Origin: Debaryomyces hansenii CBS767
Taxonomy: Eukaryota; Ascomycota; Pichiomycetes; Serinales; Debaryomycetaceae
Direction of reading: 5' to 3'
NCBI RefSeq assembly: GCF_000006445.2
Contig: NC_006044.2
Coordinates: 992,001 to 1,056,000 of the forward strand
Length of the DNA: 64,000 nucleotides
Shown here: positions 20,312 through 29,277 of the stretch, in pieces
Numbering within the stretch: position 1 is the stretch's first letter
How the letters are laid out: each line of letters begins with the position of its first letter
The notes under the pieces: generated by a model
Told to the model about the DNA's origin: nothing
Databases searched by the model: none
Seen by the model: only the letters and a program-made list of their open reading frames with translations
Program-made: the position numbers and the translations under genes

Positions 20312-20675
20312 TTCTGTAGTCTCACTGTCTTCTTAAAAAGTTTTGGAACAGGAAGGTGGATATTTAATGCAATATATATTTCATTGGATTCATAGGAAAA
20401 CATCCAATACTTACTTGAAGATTTACAAATTGGGTGAATAATCGGAGAGATGTGTAAAATTTACTTGATATTTGGTAAGTTTTGCTTTGGCTGAAATATC
20501 GGAATAAAGTTTTGAATCTCACTTTTAGATATGACCCCACAGTTAATTATACCGATATATATATTTAAATAATTTCATTTATAATGAAAGAAGCATAGAG
20601 TCAAAATATAACCTAAATTATACATTACATTATAATATACTTCAACTCAAAATACTCCTGTTAACTTTTTTGGGA
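20312..20675. promoter_or_regulatory. Bidirectional promoter between DAK-type kinase and RpiB-type isomerase
   Basis: Contains three ATCGG-containing sites: AATCGG at 20440-20445, TATCGG at 20497-20502 and its complement CCGATA at 20552-20557. They may be half-sites for a zinc-cluster regulator controlling both genes. AT-rich tracts near 20560-20590 could serve as TATA elements. Regulation is inferred from the arrangement only. Confidence 0.4.
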
Positions 20676-21167
20676 ATGGGACAAAGAATCAGAATTGTAG
20701 TAGGTTGCGATCAAGCTGGCTATGAATACAAAGAAGCAATTAAAAAAGATCTCCAAAACAATCCCCTTGTTGAAAGTATAAAAGATATCGGTGTTCCAAG
20801 CAATACAGACTCAACATCTTACCCTCTTATTGGTATAAAAGCTGGTGAGATGATTCAAACAGGTGAAGCCGATCGTGCTATTTTAATTTGCGGTACTGGC
20901 TTAGGGGTGGCAATATCGGCCAATAAGGTTTCAGAAATTAGAGCAGTCACTGCTCATGATAGTTTTAGCGTTGAGCGTAGTATTCTTTCCAATAACTGCC
21001 AAGTTTTATGCATGGGTCAAAGAGTTGTTGGTTTAGAACTTGCTAGAAGATTGGCTTCTGAATGGTTAACATATATATTTGATGAAACAAGTGGATCTGC
21101 TGCCAAGGTTAAGGCGCTTGTTGATTATGAACATAAATCTCCACAGGTTCTGCTGCCTAATATTTAG
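20676..21167 (+). CDS. RpiB/LacAB-type sugar-phosphate isomerase, candidate erythrulose-4-phosphate isomerase
   Basis: 163 codons from the ATG at 20676 ([10 protein letters not shown]); the frame is open two codons upstream but without ATG. RpiB is a small bacterial-type isomerase fold that most yeasts lack, because their ribose-5-phosphate isomerase is the unrelated RpiA/Rki1. Conserved parts are the N-terminal strand with [10 protein letters not shown], the active-site loop [13 protein letters not shown] with the catalytic-type Cys, TAHDSFS, and [11 protein letters not shown]. The usual GxDHxG motif here reads GCDQAG: His is replaced by Gln, which may reflect a different substrate. In Yarrowia the RpiB-like Eyi2 makes erythrose-4-phosphate from erythrulose-4-phosphate; in bacteria eryI/rpiB does the same. 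The DAK-type gene upstream and polyol dehydrogenase downstream support that role. Confidence 0.88.
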   Translation: MGQRIRIVVGCDQAGYEYKEAIKKDLQNNPLVESIKDIGVPSNTDSTSYPLIGIKAGEMIQTGEADRAILICGTGLGVAISANKVSEIRAVTAHDSFSVERSILSNNCQVLCMGQRVVGLELARRLASEWLTYIFDETSGSAAKVKALVDYEHKSPQVLLPNI

Positions 21168-21391
21168 AATTAGTCTAGGTCTATTTATTTATAATAATAT
21201 TTGGATTGAATCTCCTTACCTCCAATAAGTAAATTACATATGGCTGGGTGGGTATAGCTTATAGTCAGAACATCGTACTCATATGTATTTTATGCTTATA
21301 TATATTCTTGTCTCATCACACAATTTCTATAATATATTCTTTTATCAAAACTACAATGTAATGAAAAATTAAGCGTTCATTCAGCTCCTAT

Positions 21392-21407
21392 AAAAATAGT
21401 TGCGAAA
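21392..21407. repeat. 16-bp inverted repeat arm flanking the dehydrogenase gene (left)
   Basis: AAAAATAGTTGCGAAA here has its exact reverse complement at 22770-22785 on the other side of the dehydrogenase gene. TTTTTGCGG follows both arms on the plus strand (21411-21419 and 22781-22789). Confidence 0.8.
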
Positions 21408-21452
21408 TATTTTTTGCGGCCATTCTTGAAGTTGCGAGATTCGTTATCTCCC

Positions 21453-22568
21453 TCAATCGTCCTTAATCATAACTTTAATAGTTGGCACATTTCGATCAAC
21501 AACACATTCTAATGCTTTAGCGGCTTCTTCTAATTGAAATACATGAGTGACAAACTTGTCAACATTAATTTTGCCCGAACTTATCAAATTAATCACGGCA
21601 GGCCAGGTATCAGTATATCTATTAATGAACCTAACATCAACCTCGCCTAGAGATAATGGCATAAAGGGAAATCCATCCAATTCATTTTTCCCCGAAACAC
21701 CCAAAATTGTCAAAACTCCATTTCTTCTGACTACATAGCAACACGAATTAATGGAAGAAGCAAAACCAGTGCACTCTAAAACAACAGGAGGCATGACATA
21801 TTCAGTAGTTCCAAACATTTTCCGGATATTTTTAGCATTCTTTTTAGGGGATATAGATGTATCGTTTTTGTATGTCATAACAGAAGGGACTAATGTCTTG
21901 GCAAATTCCAATCTTTCGTCAGATATATCAGATACAACTATGGGATACGCCCCCGAAACATCAGCGAGTAATAAGGTAGCTAATCCAATTGGTCCACATC
22001 CAGCAATCATACAAGGTTCTCCTGGATTTAATCCTCCAGCCTTTCTAATACCATGGAAAGCAACGGAAACAATTTCCGACAAGGCACCTTGTTCGTAAGA
22101 CATATTGTCTGGCAATTTATGAACAAAGTTTGGATCAGTACATAAATACCTTTGCATGGAACCATTGGTAGGAGGAACTCCTAAGAAGGCTACATCTTCA
22201 CACAAATTATAATGACCATCTAAACATAAGTAGCATTTCATACATGGAGCTTGTGGTTCTATTGCAACTCTATCGCCAACTTTAATATCATTGGTGACTT
22301 CTCTACCAACCTCAATAACCTGTCCGGCTGTTTCATGACCCAACACTAAATTTTCAGTAACCACTAAATCACCGATACCTCCCTCTTTCCAAAGATGAAT
22401 ATCAGATCCACAAATACCCGTACACTTAATATGTATTTTAACTTGATTAGGTTGACATTGTGGAATTGGAGCATTACCTGCTATAAGTTTATGATCTGGC
22501 GTAACAATCAAACATGGGTTTGAGACAGGCAGTGTCTCACATTCTGAGCTATGCAAAATCGGAGCCAT
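21453..22568 (-). CDS. Zinc-dependent polyol dehydrogenase (L-arabinitol/sorbitol/erythritol dehydrogenase family)
   Basis: 371 codons, medium-chain dehydrogenase family. Catalytic zinc ligands fit C53 (TGICGSD), H78 and E79 (GHET); the structural zinc lobe has C109, C112, C115 and C123. The NAD-binding turn AGCGPIG is at 189-195. The closest family features are those of L-arabinitol 4-dehydrogenase (FLGVPPTNGSMQRY; RYTDTWPAVINLI; VTHVFQLEEAAKALE). It should oxidise a polyol to its ketose in the cytosol with NAD. Placed between an RpiB-type isomerase and a sugar transporter, it would fit erythritol to erythrulose, or a pentitol such as arabinitol. The substrate cannot be decided from sequence alone. 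Confidence 0.9.
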   Translation of the reverse strand: MAPILHSSECETLPVSNPCLIVTPDHKLIAGNAPIPQCQPNQVKIHIKCTGICGSDIHLWKEGGIGDLVVTENLVLGHETAGQVIEVGREVTNDIKVGDRVAIEPQAPCMKCYLCLDGHYNLCEDVAFLGVPPTNGSMQRYLCTDPNFVHKLPDNMSYEQGALSEIVSVAFHGIRKAGGLNPGEPCMIAGCGPIGLATLLLADVSGAYPIVVSDISDERLEFAKTLVPSVMTYKNDTSISPKKNAKNIRKMFGTTEYVMPPVVLECTGFASSINSCCYVVRRNGVLTILGVSGKNELDGFPFMPLSLGEVDVRFINRYTDTWPAVINLISSGKINVDKFVTHVFQLEEAAKALECVVDRNVPTIKVMIKDD

Positions 22569-23229
22569 TATATTTTTATATTGAATTAACGATCAAGTTT
22601 GACAAGGATCATTAGCATATGCCATAATATATATATTCATATAATCAACAGTTAAATTCTTTTTATGTTAGTACCGCCTTAAGTACGGGTCATTTTTCGG
22701 TGGGGATCCTATAAAAGACCAAAGATCTTCTAATCTTTGTTTTTACTTTGCTGAAGTCTGCGTGATAATTTTCGCAACTATTTTTGCGGAATCTATTTCG
22801 GTTTGGGGTAAAATAGAGTTATCTCCACAGAATTTTGAGTTTGAATTCTAAATAATATTTCTCGCGAAAATCATTTCGATCTAAATGATGACTTCTGGTA
22901 TTATTCCACTAATTATGCCGCAAAAAGATTATAGTAAATGTTTGATATGACTGCGTGAAACATGCTCTAGAGGAAAAATTGCCTTACTTCAACTTGATGA
23001 TATGGTTTATTGTAGTACTGTTTATTAGGATCATGTTTGCGATTGGAATATACTCATACTCTATAATTTGATTAGTTGGGTTAAAAATTTTAATGAGCGG
23101 ATGTAATCGCCGTAGTTGAATACAGATTTAGTAGATAATTTTAACAAATGTATATTAACAGAATTGAAAGAATAAGCTTTACAAATATTTATAATAAAAG
23201 CTATTTAAACACACACCCGAAGAGGAATA
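22569..23229 (-). promoter_or_regulatory. Promoter region of polyol dehydrogenase (3' flank of transporter)
   Basis: Non-coding. Holds CGGTGGGGATCC near 22700 (resembles the GC box of Mig1 sites), the right inverted-repeat arm (22770-22785), and copies of TTTTTGCGG at 22781-22789 (plus) and 22918-22926 (minus). These are candidate regulatory sites only. Confidence 0.4.
22770..22785. repeat. 16-bp inverted repeat arm flanking the dehydrogenase gene (right)
   Basis: TTTCGCAACTATTTTT, the exact reverse complement of 21392-21407. It lies about 200 bp upstream of the dehydrogenase start codon. Confidence 0.8.
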
Positions 23230-24915
23230 CTACAAAACTTCTGATTTTTCTCCATTTTGCCTAATACTGGAAGTAATAGAAGGATTTTCAAAATGACTAG
23301 TAGTTGGACCTTTCTCAGGATCACGGACACCAGCGTGCATAAATGGTAAGTCCTTTGCTACTTGAACAACTTTCCATGGTTGCATAACAGGAGTTTGACT
23401 GAAAATGATATCCATTTCTTCCAAACTTCTACCTGCAGTTTCAGGATATAAGAAGTAAACCACTGGCACCATCAACAAATTGATGGCAGCAAAAATAGTG
23501 TAAGTGTAAGGTCCAATAGTGTCAAAAGCAACTGGGGTAATCATAACGACCATAAAATTAAACGCCCAATTAGTAGCAGTAGATATAGCAGCACCAGGTG
23601 CTCTGATTTGTAATGGCAATAATTCTGGTGGAAGAAGCCATGTTACCCCCAAATATGACATACCAAAACAAGTGTTAAACATAAAGAGGAAAAATGCCGC
23701 GGCAATACCAGCAGATGTACCTGGTTGTGTATCTTTGGCAGCATCGGCCTTCCAATTTGTCCCCGTCAAAATTGCCATACAGAATGCTTGACCTAAAGCA
23801 CCATAAATCATCAAATTCCTTCTACCGAACCTTTCAATAGTATAGAACGCTAATAATGATGCCAAAAAATATTCAGTACCATTGCAAGCAGCCAAGATTC
23901 TTGATTCTAATGGGCCCATTCGAATATAGGTTTCAAAAATTGTCCCGGCGTAATACGTAATAAGATTGATACCTGTGATCTGTTGCATCATCTGTGAGCA
24001 AGCCGCAAGACAGGTTCTATGAAAATTTCTAGCTTCTCCTTGTTTCACTAAGTCTCTTAAATTAAAATTTTCAGCACCCTGTTTTATTTCAAGATCAATA
24101 GCTTGTTGAATTTCAGTGATTTGATCAGTTACTAAAGGATCGTTTTCTGGTAAGTCATACAATGCTGAAAAAACTACTATAGCCTCTTGCTTTCTTTTTC
24201 TTTTCAATAACCATCTTGGAGATTCAGGAAACTTTAAAATTAATGGTAAAATTATTATCGGGAAAATACACTGAAACGCTACGGGAAACCTCCAACTAAC
24301 TTGATTTTCCGTTTCCCAGCCGTCAAGGAAATAAAACGCAAAATCTACCCAGTAACTGATAGTAATACCTAAAGCAATAAGAGACCCCTCCATCATAATT
24401 AATTTACCTCTCATTTCAGGTTTAGCAACCTCTGCTTGCCAAACCGGAACCGTGGCCGTAATGAAACCATTACCTACTCCAGTAACAATTCTTGCAACAA
24501 TCAAATGTGCTAAAGTGTACGAACAAGCTTGCAATGCCCCACCCACCATCATAATAACTGCACCAAGAAAAATTGTCTTCAAACGACCTAATTTATCTCC
24601 TAGATAAATGGTTGATAATGCAGAAAACATACAACCAATTTCGTATAGAGCAATGGCCGCCCCTTGAAGTGTTGAATCACCATCTCCTTGAACATCGATG
24701 GCAGGGAACGTTTTACGAAATGATTTCAATGTCAATAAGGAACCCATGACGCCTTGGTCATATCCGAAAAGTAAAAACCCAAGACCAGCAATACAGGAAA
24801 CACAGAAGTTTAACCTGTTACCCTTCAATCCTAAATAGGAATGAACCTCTGAAGTTGGTTCACTCTCTTCTTTGTGCTCGACGCTATTTGTCTTCGAAAG
24901 ACTTGAAGTCGACAT
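23230..24915 (-). CDS. MFS sugar/polyol transporter
   Basis: 561 codons with 12 predicted membrane segments, sugar porter family. Signature motifs: FGYDQGVMGSLL in the first segment, LGDKLGRLKTIFLG between segments 2 and 3, PESPRWLL after segment 6, QQITGINLITYYAG in segment 7 and PETAGRSLEEMD at the end of segment 12. The N-terminus is a hydrophilic cytoplasmic tail. The location beside a polyol dehydrogenase, kinase and RpiB-type isomerase suggests uptake of the pathway substrate, possibly a polyol such as erythritol. Hexoses or pentoses remain possible. A long cytosine tract lies about 150 bp upstream of the start. Confidence 0.9.
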   Translation of the reverse strand: MSTSSLSKTNSVEHKEESEPTSEVHSYLGLKGNRLNFCVSCIAGLGFLLFGYDQGVMGSLLTLKSFRKTFPAIDVQGDGDSTLQGAAIALYEIGCMFSALSTIYLGDKLGRLKTIFLGAVIMMVGGALQACSYTLAHLIVARIVTGVGNGFITATVPVWQAEVAKPEMRGKLIMMEGSLIALGITISYWVDFAFYFLDGWETENQVSWRFPVAFQCIFPIIILPLILKFPESPRWLLKRKRKQEAIVVFSALYDLPENDPLVTDQITEIQQAIDLEIKQGAENFNLRDLVKQGEARNFHRTCLAACSQMMQQITGINLITYYAGTIFETYIRMGPLESRILAACNGTEYFLASLLAFYTIERFGRRNLMIYGALGQAFCMAILTGTNWKADAAKDTQPGTSAGIAAAFFLFMFNTCFGMSYLGVTWLLPPELLPLQIRAPGAAISTATNWAFNFMVVMITPVAFDTIGPYTYTIFAAINLLMVPVVYFLYPETAGRSLEEMDIIFSQTPVMQPWKVVQVAKDLPFMHAGVRDPEKGPTTSHFENPSITSSIRQNGEKSEVL

Positions 24916-25063
24916 GATAAATTCTATTCTCTAAGTTGATGAGCTATAGAAATCTCAGATGTTTGATTTAAAACAAGGCAAGACATGAGATTTCATTTCC
25001 TATTTATATTCGTATTGTTGTGTTCGGCTCCAAAGTTTCATTCGATTTTTCATACTTGGAAAA

Positions 25064-25086
25064 CCCCCCCCTCCCCCCTCCCCCCC
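25064..25086 (-). promoter_or_regulatory. Homopurine G-tract, possible G-quadruplex
   Basis: The plus strand reads C8-T-C6-T-C7, so the minus strand has three long G runs of 7, 6 and 8 separated by single A. It is the template for a G-quadruplex because the long runs can be split into four. It lies 149-171 bp upstream of the transporter start codon on that gene's coding strand. Confidence 0.6.
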
Positions 25087-25746
25087 ACTTTTGATTTATT
25101 TTATTTACAAGTGCTTGCATTACATCATAGACAAAAATGGTTTATGCTGCGACATTCGCCTATATACAATATTTATATGTTGTGGAAATTCTCGGATTGT
25201 TAAAATAGTAAAACTCGTGTGTTGAATAGCAATCAAAATTTCCCCAGTTAGGTCAAATGCGATGAACAATACATTTTTGTGCTCAACAAAGATGCAATAC
25301 TCACGCGTGAGATAACATTTACCCCGGATTTGGATGAGATAGATGTCGGTGGAATAAACGGAACAAATTGACATCTGGGGATTTCGATTCAATTCACTCA
25401 TTGAAAGCTTAACAGGCAATAGAAATATGGTGTGGCTCCAACGGGGCCGTTTGATAAGTTTGCTAAGTATAATCCGCACAAATTTTTTAATATTGAATAA
25501 AAGGGTACAAACTTTTTATCGAAAGCCTGCAGGGCATGGCGAAATTGGGAATTCAGAAACTTTTGCAGCGGTGCTCCACTAAGACCGTATGCGCAAGACC
25601 CTGATATTAAGAAGCAATCTCTTGGGGATAACTAAGGGCAGCAAGCGTCTATGAAATGATTATAAGCTGTTTTTCGTTCTAAAAGTACTTGCATTATAGA
25701 TTTTAATAAGAGAGGTGTCGCAATGCAAGCTAACCTAAAAACGAGG

Positions 25747-25764
25747 CGTCGGAAAATTCCGACG
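25747..25764. promoter_or_regulatory. CGG-N6-CCG palindrome, candidate zinc-cluster regulator site
   Basis: CGTCGGAAAATTCCGACG: two 8-bp arms around AA, giving inverted CGG triplets with six bases between. Zn2Cys6 regulators such as Ppr1 bind sites of this format. It stands about 830 bp upstream of the transporter start and 540 bp below the ARA1-like stop codon. Confidence 0.5.
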
Positions 25765-26305
25765 GAAATGTAACAATAAACAACAATCGTATCATATACG
25801 CCTGGTTGTATGATTACAATGTATCGTGGATAAATATTGCTGTAACTTTCTACTAGGAAGAGCACGTAGACAGAAGAAAGTGCAGATTAGCCAGGGGTGT
25901 TCGTGCGTATTTTTCAACACCTTCAATTTGCCGTGTCTCTAGATGCGAACCTCTTTAATGCACAGAAATCCAGGTTTATTGTGCCGTTAATGAAAATTAA
26001 CAGTATATTCCTCCTGCTGCACAAATAAAAGTCTGCTCAGTCGAAGTATCATCGACGACGTTCCTTCATGTGCTTTTAAAAGGTATTTCGTAATTTTATA
26101 AGATAAATGCAATTGTTAAAAAAAAACTGGAAAAGGCCGATTTTCGCAACTTGGTATTGGTAGATAGTTATAGACGAAAGGTTTTTGAGTAATCTTCAAG
26201 TCATATATTCAAGTTACTATTTGCGTACATAATAAAGCTTAATAAGATTTAGCACATTTCATAATCATCACTGCACATTCTAATATTAAGCAGTCGTTTA
26301 ACTCA

Positions 26306-27283
26306 TTAATCGAATTCCTTACTCCAGGTATCACCTTTCCACCATCTAAAACCAATTCCATAACCCCACGAATCAACCAGATATCTAGTAGGATTTTCAA
26401 CACCAATTTGATACAATTTATCTAATTCATCTTTGGTTAATTGAGGCAATCTGACATTTGTCTTGATTCTTTCGAGATTAGAAGATCTAGGTAAGGTAAT
26501 TCTTCCTTGGAGAATGTGATAAGCGTTAGTGATTTCATTCACACTTACCTCATATTTTTCTGCCAATTCATTTATGTATGGAAGCTTAAGTACCGGTGCT
26601 CCAGGACCACCAACAGGACTATATGCCTCGACCAAGATCTTATGTTTCTGGCAAAAGTCAACTAAGTCTTGTTGTGGTAATTGAGGATGATATTCAATTT
26701 GATTAAGAACGGGAACAATCTTCGCCTTTTGCAATAATTTTCTTAGCCTTGGGATCGAGTAATTTGAAACCCCTATTGATCTAGCTTTATTAGTTGCCTT
26801 GATATCTTCAAGCTTCTTATATGTTTCAATGAATCCCACCCCATCAACTGGATCGTCATCGTATTTCAAGCTTCCGTCGTCGTTCTTAGGAGCTGCTGGT
26901 AAGCCATTTTCATCTCCTGAAAGGCATACGGGCCAATGTTGTAAAAATAAATCCACATATTCAATTCCTAAAGCAGACAATGATTTATCTAAGGATTTTT
27001 CAGGACTATGATGGAATGATGGCCAAACCTTGGAAGTGATGAATAAATCTTCACGTTTGTACCCTTCTGCAAATAATACTTTCAATGCTTCCCCAATATA
27101 TGGCTCAGTACCATAGTACCACGCTGTATCAATATGACGATATCCTGCCCTGACAGCAGTAATAACTTGGTCCTTGACTTCAGCGTTGTCTTCAGGGGGG
27201 ACAGTTCCTAAACCTAATGCTGGAATTTTATGACCGTCATTCAAGTCGAAGTAGACTTCTGTAGCTAACTTATGTTGTGGCAT
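26306..27283 (-). CDS. Aldo-keto reductase, ARA1-like (D-arabinose dehydrogenase/aldose reductase type)
   Basis: 325 codons. The aldo-keto reductase catalytic tetrad is visible as D52, Y57, K85 and H116 (HIDTAWYYGTEP, TSKVW, LQHWP), followed by GVSNYS and the coenzyme motif IPRSSNLERI near the end, here LPRSS. The N-terminus (TEVYFDLNDGHKIPALGLGT) and much of the body follow S. cerevisiae Ara1 rather than xylose reductase. Such enzymes use NADP(H) or NAD(H) on sugars and carbonyl compounds in the cytosol. It lies on the same strand as the transporter, about 1.4 kb away, and may belong to the pentose/polyol gene group, though that is less certain than for the four genes to its left. Confidence 0.88.
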   Translation of the reverse strand: MPQHKLATEVYFDLNDGHKIPALGLGTVPPEDNAEVKDQVITAVRAGYRHIDTAWYYGTEPYIGEALKVLFAEGYKREDLFITSKVWPSFHHSPEKSLDKSLSALGIEYVDLFLQHWPVCLSGDENGLPAAPKNDDGSLKYDDDPVDGVGFIETYKKLEDIKATNKARSIGVSNYSIPRLRKLLQKAKIVPVLNQIEYHPQLPQQDLVDFCQKHKILVEAYSPVGGPGAPVLKLPYINELAEKYEVSVNEITNAYHILQGRITLPRSSNLERIKTNVRLPQLTKDELDKLYQIGVENPTRYLVDSWGYGIGFRWWKGDTWSKEFD

Positions 27284-27677
27284 CGTTCAATTTGAAGTAT
27301 AATTAATCTTTTCTAATAAATACTAATGAAAAAAGATGAAGTGACAGCTATCAGTTGGGGTTTCACATTTAAATATAGTTCGAAGGCTTACTTAAACAGC
27401 AATTCTATTTTGAAAATGCGGAATTGCGACATTGGATTTTGCTTAAGTATGTTGCTTGCTCTACGAATATATGCTGAATGTTGCTCATATTATAGCCAAC
27501 ATTGCTCTACTAAAACGAATGTGATTTTAGCAAAAAATTGTAAATTAGTAATTATGCAGAGGGGTATGAATTGAATCAAATAATCAAGCGTAAGCGATAC
27601 TTCGAAATAAATGTAGACAGGATAATAATACATGAACTATAGACAATATAGGGAAAATTATAACTTAGACACGGGTT
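27284..27677 (-). other. Upstream region of ARA1-like gene; 3' flank of MAF1
   Basis: No gene supported. A plus-strand frame of 82 codons (27326-27574) has no recognisable features and reads through likely promoter sequence. Confidence 0.45.
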
Positions 27678-28972
27678 TCAAATTTCCATGTCACCGACAA
27701 CGTCATTTTCCATTTCATAGTCGTCATCGTCAATCAACGCTTCATCATCGATGTATTCATCCATGTACATATCATCTTCGACGTCAACATCGTCATCTTC
27801 TTCACCATCCTTATTACTGTTTGTTTCACCAATATTAGCATTATTGTCATCTCTACTTGTAGATGGATTTCTGTTGCCATTGACCTTTGAGTAGTGAATC
27901 TTATTAAGCGCCGTCAAATAAATGAACGAAACTCTCTTCTTCTTCTTATTATATATAAACCAGTAATAGGACCACATAGTTTGATACGGATAATTCAAAT
28001 CTTCCAAAATTGATTGGTCGGACGGCTGGAATTCGTAAATTTGACAGTTTTCAAAAAGATTAGGGTTCACTGGAGGGGAATTGTTGTCTGGAGATATTGA
28101 TCCATGCTTCGAAGCAGAAGCCGAAGTGGTGTGTAGAAAACTATTGTGTCTGGACTCATTCGGGGTTGGCAATTTTGAGGGTATAAAATCCATATACACA
28201 TTCACTGTATCCCATATCCAGTTTAGCAAATCTTCTTTCTTACCAAGCGAGACCATAATGTTGTTGAATCTATGGATTAGATCCTCAGCCGACGCAATTT
28301 TGTGAAAATTTTCCGTCGTAGGTTGCAAGTTTGAAAAGTCATGATCCGGATAAGTACTATTCAAAATAGCAATTAAATAGGCGAATGTTTTCCTGGTGGT
28401 TACGTTCTTTAAAGGCCCGAATGGCGATTCATCAACATTGGAATTATTTTCAACAGAACCACTGAGAGATTTTGAAAGATTCGAATTCATATTCTGCGAC
28501 GACGATAACGAACCTTTACTGAAATTTATCAGGGAGCCACTAACACGCCTTTCTCGTTCCGCTATATCAATATAACTACCCCGACGTCCCATCATCGCTT
28601 GGTTAATATTGTTTCCAGTGGATGTGGGCGATGCGCTACTTCCAAACAAAGGGTTATTTGAATTCTGAAGTTCACGCTCGAGTGATTGTGACAATTGGTT
28701 ATCCTCCATTATCTGGTCCAAGTGCTTGTCTATCGTTTTGAATAGTTTTCTGTCCGACCCAATTGGTTTGGTCGTAAATAAGTCACATCCACCTTTTATC
28801 ACCAAATTATTATCTTGAGACTGAAAGTTCAATTCCTGATTGACCAATTCAATATCCACTTCATCTATAAACTATCGACAACTGTTAATAAAACATGTCT
28901 ATCATTATAGAACCAGCACCGCGTACGGTCATTACCTCGTGCTTTTTTTAAAAAATTTAAACGTACCTTCAT
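27678..28972 (-). CDS. MAF1: MAF1, repressor of RNA polymerase III (spliced)
   Basis: Two exons: 28967-28972 (ATG AAG) and 27678-28871, joined to 399 codons beginning MKFIDEVDIELVNQ, which matches the Maf1 N-terminus. Without the intron the frame has no ATG at its start. Maf1 is the nuclear-cytoplasmic regulator that binds and represses RNA polymerase III under stress. Box A covers the N-terminus with DLFTTKPIGSDRKLFKTID; boxes B and C lie in KTFAYLIAILNSTYPDHDFSNL and YFIYNKKKKRVSFIYLTAL. Between them is a long low-complexity region with Ser/Arg stretches (RRGSYIDIAERERRVSGS) like the known kinase targets. The C-terminus is acidic (DVEDDMYMDEYIDDE). Confidence 0.93.
28872..28966 (-). other. 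MAF1 intron, 95 nt
   Basis: On the minus strand: donor GTACGT at 28966-28961, branch site TATTAAC at 28890-28884, acceptor TAG at 28874-28872. It splits codon 2 from codon 3. The branch point lies only about 13 nt from the acceptor, short but normal for yeasts of this group. Confidence 0.88.
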
Positions 28973-29277
28973 CTTGTGTTATTTAATAGTTGAGTAGATG
29001 ATGTATAATCTGTTCCGAGGAATAAGAGTATATAATATTTTACCTAGTAATTGCTAGTTTTTGTTTCTAATATTAAGATTCAATCACTGCATTTACAAAA
29101 TAAACCCGAACATGTTCATTATCTTTGAACTTTCACATTGAACAAAACACGACCCACGTTATCATGAAATTAGTACCATAATTATGTTAAATTGTATACT
29201 CAATATAACCCATTCATAAATCTCCAGCTGTCTATATATTTCGAAGAGTAATGTATGCGATGAATTCTTCTGACTCA
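28973..29277 (-). other. MAF1 promoter and RAD57 3' flank
   Basis: AT-rich, no gene seen. The first exon of MAF1 is directly downstream. No further signal recognised. Confidence 0.5.

Larger units (their letters stand above)
24916..26305. other. 1.4-kb intergenic region, upstream of transporter and downstream of ARA1-like gene
   Basis: No convincing gene. A 93-codon minus-strand frame (first ATG MSELNRN, ending at 25120) has no recognisable similarity and is probably chance. Notable are the C-tract at 25064-25086 and the CGG-N6-CCG palindrome at 25747-25764. It is the longest gap in the metabolic cluster and probably holds transporter control sites. Confidence 0.5.

Noticed and set aside
20670..20675. 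Two extra N-terminal codons for the RpiB-type gene
   Set aside because: They begin with TTG; the first ATG is at 20676 and fits the family start.
25120..25398. 93-codon minus-strand frame upstream of the transporter
   Set aside because: No similarity, no presequence or domain pattern; starts internally and lies in a promoter region.
26306..27283. Assignment as xylose reductase XYL1
   Set aside because: The N-terminus and coenzyme region follow Ara1 rather than xylose reductase.
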